Positions 1-11,390 are shown, counted from the stretch's first letter. The stretch: DNA of 55,463 nt from Syncephalis plumigaleata (GCA_025201365.1 JAIXMF010000048.1:1-55463); one strand, 5' to 3'. Notes: generated from the letters alone by a model not told the origin. Translations and numbers: made by a program.

Positions 1-14
1 TGACTATTACTTAC

Positions 15-996
15 TACCCGGTGTATTCATGTTATTGCTGTTTACATTCGTAGTATTCTCTTGGAATGGACTATTCGCATCACTTACTGGACCAGTGGTT
101 GCTGGTGTACCACTACCATTAGGATGAGCTGTAGCGGGAGTACCACGTTGTCGTAATCCCCCTTGACCTTGCAGACGTCCGGTTGTCATGGCACGCGAAC
201 CACCAAATGAAGCACCTGGCGGTAATGGTAATTGCTGTTTCTGATCAGGTGTCATACCAGCGCTACGTGTTGATGGATCATAACGCTCTAATAAATTACG
301 CGTAGCATAGTAGGCTGTTTTCTTTTTTAATTCCTCCACCTAATCAATAATGCTAGTTAATGGATATATGCATACATAATAGTCGATGTTTTCTCGAATT
401 ACCTTGAACTTTTGCTTTGATTTAAGATTCTCTAGATGTTCACCTATACATACATACATCATTATGTGTCATGTTAGTTATCGAAATAATATATGCAATG
501 CTATACGCTTACTTTCATTGACCTTCTTACGACGATACCATAGCGTGACAATATGGTTAACAGAGTAAATACTACAAGTCATTGTTATTAGTATTAGTAT
601 TTAATGACGCATATATATATATATATCAACATAATGACTTACATAACAGGCATGCCCAGTAAGGGTATTATTTTGAATAGCCAAACTCGTGCACTATCAT
701 GATGCTGTCGTAGGTATAGGAAATAGGCAACGCCATAAAGCAGGTAAAGTAGTATCGAATACACTAGGAATACGACGGTTGTACGCTTTTCGCGTAACTT
801 AATATCGGATAGACGAAGCTCGGCCGTACGAATCTGCTCGTCTAGATCGGATAAGATTCGTTCAAAATCACTATCATCTCCCTATTATTGTAAATTCATA
901 GTCAGTAAGCATAACTAAACTATCAAATCTTGTAGTCGCTTGTTGTATTTGCTCTCCACTTACTCGTCGGAAGATGTTAGAAAGTTGTTGTCCCAT
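15..996 (-). CDS. LNP1: Lunapark-family ER junction protein, 3' end outside window
   Basis: Lunapark stabilises three-way junctions of the tubular endoplasmic reticulum. The reading starts at the ATG at 996 (MGQQLSNIFRR) and then splices from a GTAAGT donor to an exon reading GDDSDFERILSDLDEQIRTA. That exon continues into a first hydrophobic hairpin (VVFLVYSILLYLLYGVAYFLYL). A short exon follows with the second membrane segment (IIYSVNHIVTLWYRRKK), then a tiny exon (EHLENLKSKQKFK). The next exon carries VEELKKKTAYYATRNLLERYDP, the family hallmark just after the membrane hairpin. A Pro/Gly/Asn-rich linker follows. A GTAAGT donor at 14 ends the last visible exon, so the C-terminal zinc-ribbon lies beyond the left edge. 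The glycine at position 2 fits the N-myristoylated start known in this family. Identification rests on membrane topology and the ERYDP block. Confidence 0.85.
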
Positions 997-1426
997 TGTA
1001 GTGCGGATAAGAAAGAGGAAGCAAACTATAGGTGATAATTGTTGATTAGTCACAGTACTAATAGACAACAAAACGTCTTTCCCTACATATAACACTCGAG
1101 ACTGCTGTGTTTAGAAGAAGACAGAGGAGACAAAAGGAAAAGAAATAAGGAAGAAGAGGAGGAGGAGGAGGAGGAAGCCAAGTCAGACGTTAAGAATCAC
1201 GCTTGAATGATATGTACGTGTGTTTGTACTTGTGCTTCCGTGTAATCTAAGCGAAGCCACGCCGACTGTAATGGTAACGGGGTAAGACTTGGCTCACGCG
1301 TGATAGGAGTAGAACCAAATAACGGAGATGGATATATGCATGTACAGGACAGCAACAATAACAATAAGAAAAAAAGGGAATAGGCAAAATCGGAACAATT
1401 ACACCTTCATCAGCATATTCGAAATA
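997..1426. other. Upstream region of Lunapark, no gene seen
   Basis: Purine-rich stretch on the plus strand near 1110-1180 (AG/GAGGA repeats), so pyrimidine-rich on the Lunapark sense strand, as expected for a leader or promoter. Short open frames here have no coding character. Confidence 0.5.
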
Positions 1427-1977
1427 CAGTGTTTTTCCATCCAATTTGCGCATTTATCATTTAACATTTGCAGTTTATTAATAAATAGATTTACACAATT
1501 GTTAACACCACTATCATCATAGAAATGCCAATTGATATAGCATGATAATAATAACAATTCAGTATTCAGTAATGGATCCTATATTGATAGTGATAACTAT
1601 CATCATCAACTCTATAAGGTAGATGATACAAGTGTACTAGTATAGTTGGATATTGCCATGTCATGTACTTACAAGTAGCTATTGATTATCGTGTATGGAA
1701 TCGGGATATGGCAGCATGTCTGAATTTTATTCAGATTATCCACAGTCATCGTGCTAAAGGCCGTATTCCAACACAATTTGAACGAAGTACCATTCCTTCT
1801 AAACGTTCAAGCAATGATGAGCAAGATCAAGAGGGAACCAAACAACAAAAAACAATTCATCCGTGATAGTTATCGCTATCTACACCCCAAAATACAGGGT
1901 AATTGTAAGTGTTATTATAACTATCATTTATTCATAAATCAGAAGGCTAACTGCGCAAATTGGATGGAAAAAGCCTG
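1427..1977. mobile_element. Tc1/mariner-type TIR element (copy A), carries a transposon-gene relic
   Basis: The left end reads CAGTGTTTTTCCATCCAATT and the right end is its inverted counterpart (AATTGGATGGAAAAAGCCTG). Both are flanked by TA, the target duplication of Tc1/mariner elements. Inner arms match the shorter copies at 26866-27102 and 48088-48315; copy A is inverted relative to the 48-kb copy. At 551 bp it is more than twice as long as they are. The extra internal sequence, about 1520-1900, contains the Fanzor/TnpB-like relic annotated separately. It lies between the Lunapark and MAT2B promoters. Confidence 0.75.
1630..1866 (+). pseudogene. Remnant of a Fanzor/TnpB-like nuclease C-terminus
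   Basis: The frame reads YRVWNRDMAACLNFIQII, then HSHRAKGRIPTQFER, then a basic tail and stop at 1866. The NRDMAACLNF block resembles the third RuvC motif (RDxNAAxN) of TnpB and of its eukaryotic relatives, the Fanzors. In those proteins it lies at the extreme C-terminus after a zinc finger, and here two cysteines (KCTSIVGYCH) precede it. A stop codon at 1624-1626 cuts the frame, and no other RuvC motifs or guide-binding region remain. Fanzor genes are known passengers of Tc/mariner elements, which fits the host element. The assignment is from motif reading only; an unrelated protein could give a similar block. Confidence 0.45.
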
Positions 1978-2068
1978 TATTTAAACGATAAGGCCATTCT
2001 AGATATACGCCATTTCCATCTTTTACTTGTTGCTTATTCGAAATTAGTACTTTCATTATTAGTTCATC

Positions 2069-3709
2069 ATGCGTGTATTGATTACTGGTGCTTCTGGTCT
2101 ACTAGGTCGTGCGGTATATGCTCGATTTAGACAGACATACGGTGAACAAGGTAAGCTAATACATACTGATATTCATTGATATCTAACATGAATATTGCTA
2201 TTTTGTTGAATATCACTAGTGGTTGGCGCTGCATTCTCTCGTGCAAATAATGGTTTGATCAAGGTATATCTGAATAATAATGATAATAATAAAGAATCAT
2301 ATACTAGTTGGATGATGTATTAATCTAATTGACTACATTAGTTGGATCTTACAGACAAGTCAGCGGTAGAACAAGCATTTAATCAATATCAACCGGAAGG
2401 TAAACTAAGCAACTATATCTGATATTATTAATCAACAATCTTACCTTGTCTTATTTGTCATTATAGCGGTCATTCATTGTGCTGCAGAGCGTAGACCTGA
2501 TGTAGCCGAAAGAGATCATGATGCCGTGTTAAAAGTAAGTGACATTTATTCCATCATTACTACTACTCCTGTTCCATTTACTAACAACAAATGGTATGGC
2601 AGTTGAACGTACAAGCCACTGAAGCATTGGCTCAATTATGCAAGGATTACAATACTCAATTGATATATATATCCTCGGATTATGTATTTGATGGTACAAA
2701 TCCACCGTATGACATTAATGATACGCCTAATCCATTGAACTTCTATGGTAAGCAAAATGACAATCTCACATAATATCGATTGAACTCACGTATAATGCTA
2801 TATACACGTAATAGGTAAAACTAAATTGGCCGGTGAAGAAGCTATTCGTAGGGTTAATCCCAAGGCTATTACACTTCGAGTTCCTGTCCTGTAAGTTGTA
2901 ATGGATTATTACGGTTACTACACTATTGGCTGATCAATAGATGACATCACTAGATATGGATTAGTCACTTACCCTAGTGAATCTAGTATTAATGTTTTAG
3001 AGGAAATAGTAAGGGTAAGTTACGATGTTTACATTCAAATTAACATAATAATGTAGAATTGATTAATATTATTATACCTCAATAGAATAATCAATCCTCA
3101 GTAACTATGGATCATGAAGCAACTCGTTATCCAACTAATGGTAACTAGTCATTATCATTATATTATACATTGTACCTGTGTGCTGATTGAGATATATGTT
3201 TAACATTCCTTAACTAGTGGATGATGTGGCACGTGTCTGTTTCGATATTATTGAATGTAAGTGTTTACAAGTTAATTAACTGATTGATTAACTAATATTG
3301 TATGCATTAGACTTGAAGCAGAATGGATCAACGAGTCAAATGCCAAATATTCTACATTTCAGTGCATCTGAACCCATGACAAAATACGATATTTGCGGTA
3401 TTTATCATCATGTTAATAGGATAATCATAGTATACATTCTTACTAATCATACAATTATAGTTATGTTAGGTGAACTTATGAACAAACCAATCACGCATAT
3501 CACTCCTGTCACTGATGTATCCTCAACTGCTACTAGTAAGTAGATTGACTAATGGTTGACACAAGTGCTTATTACTGATCTCTATTCGATTCATGATAGC
3601 GACACGACCAAAGGACTGTGCATTATCTACGCAACAATTACAGAAACTATCCATTAATGTGGATCATATCGCTTTTCGCGATTGGTGGCAGAAACATTTG
3701 ACTAGTTAA
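2069..3709 (+). CDS. MAT2B-like / RmlD-family NAD(P)-binding reductase
   Basis: This extended short-chain dehydrogenase is the homologue of the regulatory beta subunit of methionine adenosyltransferase and of bacterial dTDP-4-dehydrorhamnose reductase. The start [20 protein letters not shown] contains the nucleotide-binding GxxGxxG. Later exons give [47 protein letters not shown] and [11 protein letters not shown], whose YxxxK is the catalytic or structural dyad. [18 protein letters not shown] and [15 protein letters not shown] follow. About a dozen short exons are joined by introns of 50-90 nt. The CAAERRPDV and [13 protein letters not shown] blocks match MAT2B closely, so a role in S-adenosylmethionine synthesis is likely, though sugar-nucleotide reduction cannot be excluded. 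Its 3' end lies 46 bp from that of the convergent TRMT61B-like gene. Confidence 0.85.
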
Positions 3710-3755
3710 CTGCTGCCATTACACAGTTATAAATAAATGAGTGAATAATATCATT

Positions 3756-5072
3756 CTAATTGCTCGCACTCTCTCTAACTACTTCGCATTTACGTAAGGT
3801 GACCAAGAATCCCGTATGTCCTGTTGGCGTGTGTGATGGATGACATACCCATACATCCGATTTTGAATCACTACTAATATTCGTATCTTCTGTTTCTAGC
3901 GATGATGTAGACGTGTCGCCATTCTTCTTCAAACGACGTAGCCATGCTGGTTGAGCAGCACACACTTTCCATTCACGCCACACCACTTCTGTCACTTGCT
4001 CCACGGCTAGACCACCTCCTGGTAACTCGGTGGCTGCACGAGCAGTAGCAATCACTTGTGTCATATTTGGCAAATAGCACAGACAATACCCGTCATTACG
4101 TAATAGTCGTCGAACACTCTCGACAATCGATGGCGTTGCAGGATCCGGCATATCAAGTACAATGGCATCGAATGAGCCTGATCCCCATTGTGCGGTCAGT
4201 TCACCACCAGCTAGATCACCCGTATGAAATTCAATCCATGGCAATAAACTACCACGACGATACTGACTAATGAATGTTCTAGCACTTGATGCATGTGATT
4301 CACGCTTCTCAACGGTAATCACTCGTCCTTCATTAGTCGAGCCGGCAATAGCGCGTGCCAAATGCAAGGTGAGTGCTCCATTACCAGTACCGCATTCCAA
4401 TACTCTATCACCTGGATGTAAATCTAGCATGGATATCTAGTGAAATAGAAATAAGCAGAAATACCTAGATGGCACCACTACACTTACGATAGCTGATGCA
4501 TCCTTGGGATAAATAGGTGTACAATGTCGTGTTGCCATTAGAACATATCTAGAGAGGATGGAAGATGAAGATTAGCTATTCCATTCATTGATATTATTCT
4601 AATAGCCTCGTCTACTTACTCCTCCAATGTTGGATGATGTACGGTAAATTCTGCACCTCGATTGCTAATCACCTTACTACGTGGTACACGATCGATAATA
4701 GCTTCATGTTCGAATTTACCCAGATGTGACATATGGACACCTGTTCAATGATAGTTACGATACACATTAATGTCAAATCTATATCATTATAGTAGAGTAT
4801 AACATACCATCATGCTTTAATGGTCCTATTAATGAACGCTTGCCCTTTCTAGTCTCGCGTAATAATACCATATCACCCCATTGAAATGTATTACTATTAT
4901 TAAAAGCTGATGTTGTTGTTTCTATAGTGGTGGTTTGTACTTCAGGTATGACTGTAGATAATTGATGTTGTTCTCGACATTGAATTCTTGTATACACCGA
5001 AAGTAAAGATAAACTAGACTGGAAACGCTTAGTAAATAGTGTACGCTGACATGCACCAACAAATCTGGTCAT
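3756..5072 (-). CDS. tRNA (adenine-N1-)-methyltransferase, TRM61/TRMT61B type, probably mitochondrial
   Basis: This SAM-dependent enzyme makes m1A58 in the tRNA T-loop. Four exons are read. The first, from the ATG at 5072 (MTRFVGACQRTLFTKRFQ), is basic and Ser/Thr-rich with few acids, like a mitochondrial targeting sequence, followed by WGDMVLLRETRKGKRSLIGPLKHDG. The next exons read HMSHLGKFEHEAIIDRVPRSKV and then MATRHCTPIYPKDASAI. The last long exon has motif I, DRVLECGTGNGALTLHLARA, then ITVEKRE and FDAIVLDMPDP. The RxHLGKFxHxxIIG-like block and VLExGxGxGxLT are typical of TRM61 proteins. The targeting-like leader favours the TRMT61B branch over nuclear TRM61. It is divergent from the LCMT1 gene, about 100 bp away. 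Confidence 0.8.
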
Positions 5073-5169
5073 TGTCAATATTACTTCTTTATGGCTCGTG
5101 AAGAAGGAAAAAAGAGCAAAAAATAAGTAATAATACTCATCCAAATATAATTTATTAATTAATTTGTAA

Positions 5170-6674
5170 ATGGATCATCACGTTACTACGTCATTCTTTC
5201 CTTGTTTTTATATGACACTGACAACCATGAATTCTATTCGAGCTTCACAAGATGCCATCGTAAGGGACACGAATGACGATGCAACACTTAGTCGCTTGTA
5301 TGTCACTAGTCAAAGGAGTATATACGTTGTTATTCTAACGATATTGCAGATCTACAGTGGAAGCCGGCTATTTACAAGATCCCTATGCTGAACTATTCGC
5401 GAATCGACGACGTGCCAATAACTACAAACGGAATCCGGTTATTCATCGTGGTACTTATGTACGCACCACTATAATAGACAAACTAGTATTATCATTCTTG
5501 CGTTGTAGTCTACAAAAGACCACGAGTAATACGAATGGACATCAATGTCAAATTATATCTTTAGGCGCTGGATCGGATACACGATACTTTCGATTAAGAG
5601 AGGTAGATTGCTGGATGACTACTACGCCTATAGGATGATTAATGAGTTACTAACATTTGATTAGAATGATCTATTGAATGGAGTCAAGTATTTCGAGGTG
5701 GATTTCTCCGAGATAACTGCACGTAAAACACGCGTCATATGTCAATCCAAATTATTTACGGAATCTAAACTTGGTAATGATTATTATTATTATAGTAACA
5801 TCTTGAAATATAACATTTCTAATACATAAATACTTCTTAGGCAAAGGTGGTTGTGAGCTATATACTGACTCATATTGCTTGTTATCGGGTGATTTACGTC
5901 AATTCAAATCATCCATTGTACCTGAGTTGATTACACATGGCTTTGATACAAGGTAATTAGTTAAGATATGCTATTATGGCATTATTCTAATGAATACTGT
6001 AATAATACTCTATAGTCTGCCCACATTAATATTGGCTGAATGTGTACTCGTTTACATGCTACCACAAGATGCTGATGCCATTATTCGATGGACGGGTGAG
6101 CATTGCAATCAAGCTGGATTTGTCATCTATGAACCGTGCGAACCACATGATGCGTTTGGACAAATTATGATACAGAATCTACGGGTAATTACGGGCAGTA
6201 GTGATGATATTCGAATATCCTTGAGAGAATATTGCCATGAATATCGATTATTTACGAAATAGAAAGGTTAATAACTATTGATTGTGTCAATGCATGCATT
6301 ATAGAATCGACAAATAGAACTGCCGGGACTTGCCGTCTACCCGAGTGTCGCCTCTCAAGAAACGCGATTTCTGACTAATCAATGGAATGCGGCTCATGGT
6401 ATCACGATTGCCCACGCACATGATCATTGTATACCAGCGAGTGAACAACAACGGTAAGTGTGGTCGGAAGTACATCTCAATCGTTTACATGATGCTTAAC
6501 TATATTGATTGATATTCTGAAATGATGTATAGTATTGCACAATGTGAATGGTTAGACGAGATAGAAGAGTGGAATCTATTGGCACGACATTATGCTATTG
6601 TATGGGCCTGGCATACTACAAATAGTGAATTCAGTCAACTATTGAATACATGGCAGGTCATACAAGAGGAATAA
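5170..6674 (+). CDS. PPM1: Leucine carboxyl methyltransferase 1 (PP2A methyltransferase)
   Basis: LCMT1 (yeast Ppm1) methylates the C-terminal leucine of the PP2A catalytic subunit and so controls holoenzyme assembly. Exons give TVEAGYLQDPYAELFANRRR, RGTYVRTTIIDKLVLSFL, then SAM motif I SLGAGSDTRYFRL. KYFEVDFSEITARKTRVI, LLSGDLRQFK, LPTLILAECVLVYMLP and YEPCEPHDAFGQIMIQNLR follow. The last exons have GLAVYPSVASQETRFL and CEWLDEIEEWNLLARHYAIVWA. Order and spacing match the family throughout. I chose the first in-frame ATG (5170), but ATGs at 5212 and 5227 are possible because the N-terminus is not conserved. Splice phases are consistent across all exons. Confidence 0.9.
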
Positions 6675-6894
6675 ATCAAAATGTATTATCATTTCAAATC
6701 CATGTTTGTTTATTCACATGTTGTGTAATCCCAAGAGTAATTGATATGATATCATAGAATACGACAACCATCACTAAAGAAACAGGCGTGTAAGCATAAT
6801 GATGATTAGATGATAGTTGTCATAATATGAATGATATGTGTGTATATTACCAACTATTACTTATTGGATACATTACACTATTGGAACGTGAATC

Positions 6895-7087
6895 TCACTT
6901 GTCACGAGGACATTCGCATTGTTGTTCCTTGGGTACATTCTTCATTACTAGTAACAAGCAGTTAGAGTGATACATGTACTAGTGCTGTGCCATATAGTCT
7001 ATTCAACTAATTACCTTCTTCAACATGACGACCACAACCCCTCCAGGTAATCTTGCCGCATTTGCCACAGGTAGCTTGCATACACAT
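6895..7087 (-). CDS. Small Cys-rich conserved protein (about 40 aa, one intron)
   Basis: Exon 1 reads MCMQATCGKCGKITWRGCGR then HVEE. It splices at a GTAATT donor (7014) to a second exon reading VMKNVPKEQQCECPRDK and stop. The pattern CxxC...C...CxC with TWRGCGRH could bind one zinc ion. I recognise this type of tiny CGKCGKxTWxGCGxH protein as widespread in fungi but know no established function. The start may instead be the second methionine at 7081. It lies head-to-head with FEN1. Confidence 0.7.
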
Positions 7088-7346
7088 GATGAATAAGAGT
7101 GATAGTAAGTGTTTAACACAGTGATAATAGTAGTTTGCAATACTTTAGTAAAGTAAAAGTAAGAAGAAAGAGAAAGAGAAGTAACGAGATGAATATCAAT
7201 GTAGCATCATGGCAACATGCCTTCTATTTATATTCAATCAGTTAATTATTAATTACATGTACGGATAATGGAAAAACACTCGTATTTTATTCCTCTTTTT
7301 TACTACTCAGGATTATTCACCTCCTTACTATTCAAGACAATACACT

Positions 7347-9103
7347 ATGGGAATATCAGGTCTAACGAAGGTGATTGCGGATAACGCAACCACTGCCATG
7401 AAGAATAACGAGATCAAAAACTACTTTGGTCGGAAAGTGGCAATTGACGCGTCCATGTCTATTTATCAGTTTCTCATTGCAGTACGCTCTGATGGACAAA
7501 TGTTACAAAGTGAAACGGGCGAGACAACAAGGTATTTCGCATACTTGACTAGTAATAGTTACAAGTACATGTTTGCTAACAATATTGGATAGTCACTTGA
7601 TGGGATTCTTTTATCGTACTATTCGTATGATTGATAATGGTATCAAGCCTGTCTACGTATTTGATGGTAAACCACCAGTCTTGAAATCAGGAGAGGTGAG
7701 TCAATGAAAGGATGTGTGCCACATGTAGTTTATCACTATAACGATACTCATTCGAGTGACCATTTAGCTTGCTAAACGACTAGAACGACGTGAACAAGCG
7801 GAACAATCGATGAAGGATGCATTGGCTGCCGGTAAGATGGTTGCAAAACAAATGAACAAGATGGACATTTATATCTATGAATAGATGATAAGGAGTTGCA
7901 TGACAAGTTCAGTCGACGTACAGTCAAAGTGACTCGCGAGCATAATGATGAAGTGAAACGACTATTACACCTAATGGGCATTCCCTATGTTGAGGTAACT
8001 ACATATGAATATAGAATATTGCAATGTATTAATGAAGGCATTCTATGTACATCATTCATCATACATCTTCTTAGGCTCCATGTGAAGCAGAAGCACAGTG
8101 TGCAGCTCTAGCCAAAGCGGGCAAAGTAAGCAATCTATATTTACTTTTCATTTAGTTTGCTAAATAGTAATGATAATCGTTATCGTTGTTGTTGTTGTTC
8201 ACCTAGGTATACGCAGCGGCTACAGAGGATATGGATACGCTTACTTTTGGTGCACCAATCTTGTTGCGTCATTTAACATTCAGTGAAGCACGTAAGATGC
8301 CGATTAATGAGATTCATTTGGATAAAGTATTAGCTGGTCTAAATATGACTATGGATCAAGTAAGTAGGATTATTAAGGAATAGTTAATTAATAATGGATT
8401 AATTAATGGATTATGATCAATGATAGTTTGTTGATTTGTGTATACTATTGGGATGTGACTACTGCGAATCTGTTCGTGGTATTGGACCCTATCGTGCATT
8501 GTCGTTATTACGTGAGCATAAATCATTGGATGCTCTATTGAAACAGTTGGACAAGACGAAATACACAGTGCCAGAGAACTGGCCCATTAATGAAGTGCGT
8601 GAACTATTCTTGAATCCTGAAGTATCAGATCCAGAAACCATTGAGGTAAATACAAGAGTATACATTATTGATCACATCGAGTGTAATCATTGCTAATGCA
8701 TGTGACGATACAGCTAAAGTGGAATGATCCCGATACTGACGGTCTTATCGCATTCATGGTAACGGAGAAAGGATTCAGGTAGCGTAGATTGGAGATGTCA
8801 TTTATTTGTCAAGATTACAACCATTACCCTTCTAACCACGAACAATATAGTGAAAGTCGTATTCGTGCTGGTATTGAGAAACTACAAAAATCTCGTAGTA
8901 CTTCCACACAAGGTCGACTCGATAGTTTCTTTAAACCATCCGGTATTGTGTCGTCGTCATCAACAACCACGAAGCGAAAGGTAATTTCCATGTATTATTT
9001 GTCATTTGTAAATCGTACTAATATGTGATTGCATTAGACGGAGGAAAAATCCACTGTAAAGGCAAAGCGTGGTCGTGGCAATGGTGGAAAACCACGTCGA
9101 TAG
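7347..9103 (+). CDS. RAD27: Flap endonuclease 1 (FEN1/RAD27)
   Basis: This structure-specific 5' flap nuclease matures Okazaki fragments and acts in long-patch base excision repair. The N-terminal nuclease region reads [33 protein letters not shown] and [15 protein letters not shown]. The internal nuclease region has [14 protein letters not shown] and [15 protein letters not shown] helix-hairpin-helix region follows ([19 protein letters not shown]). The metal-binding Asp/Glu residues (IDAS, VFDG, CEAEAQ, TEDMDTL, GCDYC) are all visible. The C-terminus has the PCNA-interacting box QGRLDSFF and a basic tail ([14 protein letters not shown]). Eight or more short introns are present. Length and motif order match eukaryotic FEN1. 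Confidence 0.95.
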
Positions 9104-9251
9104 TCATATACTACTGATTTGTTATAAATATATATATACATTTGAGGTACGGGTTGGTTGACTCGTGTCATGGGGAGTGGAGTCTCTCCGGTCCCGGGTG
9201 TATTATTCTGGGTAGTGCTCGACATAGCTTCGCTCACGTATAGTATCTCGC
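9104..9251 (-). pseudogene. Possible start of a retrotransposon gag frame
   Basis: Just after the LTR-like segment, read on the minus strand, an ATG at 9225 opens MSSTTQNNTPGTGETPLPMT then RVNQPVPQ before running into a TA microsatellite. The Ser/Thr/Pro-rich composition is like the start of a Gag protein. There is no further coding sequence, so if real it is a truncated relic. Confidence 0.25.
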
Positions 9252-9430
9252 TGTTGAACTCTCAACAACCTCTTGCACTCGCAATAACACTAGACAATAA
9301 AACGATATGATAACTCGAACGATGATTCTTTTATTCATAATAATGTGTACTGGTATTTATACTAAAGCTTAAGTAGCGGAGCGCTACAAGCTTATCAACT
9401 TTTACCCAGGTATTTATCTATATTCCAACG
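9252..9430 (-). mobile_element. Possible copia-type LTR remnant
   Basis: On the minus strand this segment runs from CGTTGGAATATAG to GAGAGTTCAACA, close to the TGTTGGAATA...CAACA termini common in copia LTRs; the first base is changed. Inside are a short palindrome around TAGCGCTCCGCTA, a TATAAATA box and GAATAAAAG as a possible polyadenylation signal. This is the same order as in the intact LTRs at 27 and 34 kb, although the sequences differ. No target duplication was identified. The 177 bp up to 9607 are AT-rich and hold nothing I recognise. Confidence 0.35.
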
Positions 9431-9607
9431 GCGACCGGGTTATAGTCCCACACATTTATACGCGCAACGATATACACATAAGAATATACATCATATATAT
9501 AAATATAAATATTGGGTTTTTACATTACATTGCATATTCATTTGCTACATACAAACATAGTGTTCTATTTTATTGTACAAAAACTATTCATTCCACCTAT
9601 ACTGATA

Positions 9608-10225
9608 TCATGGCTGTTGCGATGATCGATTCAATTGCTGTTGCACTTGTTGTTCTATCATCATTGATTAGAATGCAATGGTAAATTATATCGAATGAAT
9701 GAGTATCATACCTAGCATTTGCGTGTAACTATCAAGTTGCTTGGCCATCTTGTCCAGTTGTTCCACCTGCCGGACAATTGCATTGATATGATCTACCTCG
9801 GGCCAATACGCTTGATCTAGTTCGCATTGTTATGACTATCTACTTTATATCGAGTTATTACGGTGAACCTACATGTATTCCGCATCGGTAGTCCTTGTTG
9901 ACTAATAGCACGAACATTTTCATTCATTGACTTGTATTCTGACAACATATTCTGGTTTATATCCTCCAGAAGTTGATAGTCATTGCTTGCCACTATAACA
10001 GTATATATATATATATATATTAGCGAGTGTTGACCTCATAGTAGTAGTAGTAGTGTAGTTATGCTTCTTACCAAGTAATTCACCTTGAAGCTGACGTGCC
10101 ATCTTGCCAAGTGCTGTATCGGCCAGTTTATTCAATCGCTCGTCGTTCAGAATAGGAAAGTCTGATATTGGTGCTTGATCACCAAATGATTCAGTAGAAT
10201 CCTGCTGCTTGGAACTATTCGACAT
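9608..10225 (-). CDS. BLOC1S2: BLOC-1 complex subunit 2 homologue
   Basis: A small coiled-coil subunit of BLOC-1 and BORC, which control endosome and lysosome biogenesis and positioning. Four exons. The first reads LNDERLNKLADTALGKMARQ then LQGELL. After an intron at GTAAGA the second gives ASNDYQLLEDINQNMLSEYK then SMNENVRAISQQ. The third reads PEVDHINAIVRQVEQLDKMA then KQLDSYTQML. A Gln-rich tail ends in QQP. The order KMAxxLxGEL, DYxLLExxN, I..Q...LE....LD.Y is that of BLOC1S2. Splice phases agree at every junction. Length, about 125-140 aa, is normal. The N-terminal part is short and acidic. Confidence 0.8.
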
Positions 10226-10484
10226 GATGTTATGGAAAAGTCAATGATGAACGAGTAAGAAAGGAAGAGGTGAAGGAAGTCGTTGTATGAAATGATAATG
10301 CACGCATTTCACCTCTTCTTATGATTTAAACAATTCGAATGAAAACATCAAGTGTATAATCCAGCTAATCCTAGTACTTATCAGAGTATAGTTTGGTTTG
10401 TAGAATATCTCCATGTACTAGTCATCACTCTGTTACTTATGGAATGAACGAAGGTTTATTGTTACTTCGAGGTATACTAGAAGA
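10226..10484. other. Intergenic, no gene seen
   Basis: AT-rich gap between the BLOC1S2 start and the 3' end of the first methyltransferase. It should hold the BLOC1S2 promoter. No repeat or RNA was recognised. Confidence 0.4.
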
Positions 10485-11390
10485 CTATTTACGCAATAAT
10501 ATCAACACATGTCGCCAAGTGATATCTATAAATTGATCGGCTTCACTGACATCTTTACCATTGGCAATGGCTGCATCATTGAGTGCACGCTTCACCACGT
10601 CTATCACTTCATCGACCGGATCAGTCTCCGTTTCAGCATTAAGACTACGTTTCCAAGTGGTATAGGGCGACCAGGTACGTAGATAATCGGCCAATTGCTC
10701 TATTGTCATTCTACGCAATGGCATAAATGGCGCTGTAGCAGCGGTGTCTTTACTTTCGCTGTCATCGCTTCGTAGGGCCTTCTCGATGTCGTGTGTCTGC
10801 CAATACTCGGTGAGTCGTTCATTATCCCATAAATATCGTTTCTCGTCTGACCAATTGTCAAGAATTTTCATACTACCGTACAAGTCATCGAGTAGCGTGC
10901 GTCCTTTCTCCCAGTATGGTCCCAATCTTACGTCGTTGTAATTATTCAATGCCTTGGTGATATCCGGGTATTTCAAGCTCATCGGCACGTTATATCCCCA
11001 GATGGCTAACGTGCCATGATCCGTAAGCACTCGCTGCACTTCAGTCTGAAACGCGACGATATCAAACCAATGAGCAGCCTCGGCCGTAACCACCAGATCA
11101 ACGCTCTTGTCTGGCAGATCCATACGTTCGGCCGGTTCCTGAATATACTTGATATTATCGCGAGGTATCGCTTGCGACAACATTGTTTCCGAAATGTCGG
11201 TCGCCCTTACATTAGTGAATAGCTTGGCCAATTCCACGGCCGCCTGACCCGTACCTGTGGCAACATCCATGGCGCAGTTCTTGCCACTCTGATGATACTC
11301 CATAATGGTATTGTACACGGGCTTCATATAGGATGGTCGATGACTACGATAATTCGCAGCATTATAGGTTGGATAGGAAAAGGTAGCCAT
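10485..11390 (-). CDS. SAM-dependent class I methyltransferase, trans-aconitate methyltransferase-like (paralogue 1)
   Basis: Intronless gene for a protein of about 300 aa. It begins MATFSYPTYNAANYRSHRPS, a Y...RPxY lead-in seen in the yeast TMT1/CRG1 small-molecule methyltransferase group. SAM motif I is CAMDVATGTGQAAVELAKLF. The acidic residue after strand 2 is in VRATDISETML, strand 4 is VDLVVTAEAAHWFD, and post-motif VLTDHGTLAIWGY follows. The C-terminal half (WSDEKRYLWDNERLTEYWQT, LADYLRTWSPYTTWKRS) is shared only with its neighbour. The ATG at 11390 is chosen because the paralogue starts at the equivalent methionine. The substrate is unknown; known relatives methylate trans-aconitate or, for Crg1, cantharidin. 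Confidence 0.85.
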   Translation of the reverse strand: MATFSYPTYNAANYRSHRPSYMKPVYNTIMEYHQSGKNCAMDVATGTGQAAVELAKLFTNVRATDISETMLSQAIPRDNIKYIQEPAERMDLPDKSVDLVVTAEAAHWFDIVAFQTEVQRVLTDHGTLAIWGYNVPMSLKYPDITKALNNYNDVRLGPYWEKGRTLLDDLYGSMKILDNWSDEKRYLWDNERLTEYWQTHDIEKALRSDDSESKDTAATAPFMPLRRMTIEQLADYLRTWSPYTTWKRSLNAETETDPVDEVIDVVKRALNDAAIANGKDVSEADQFIDITWRHVLILLRK

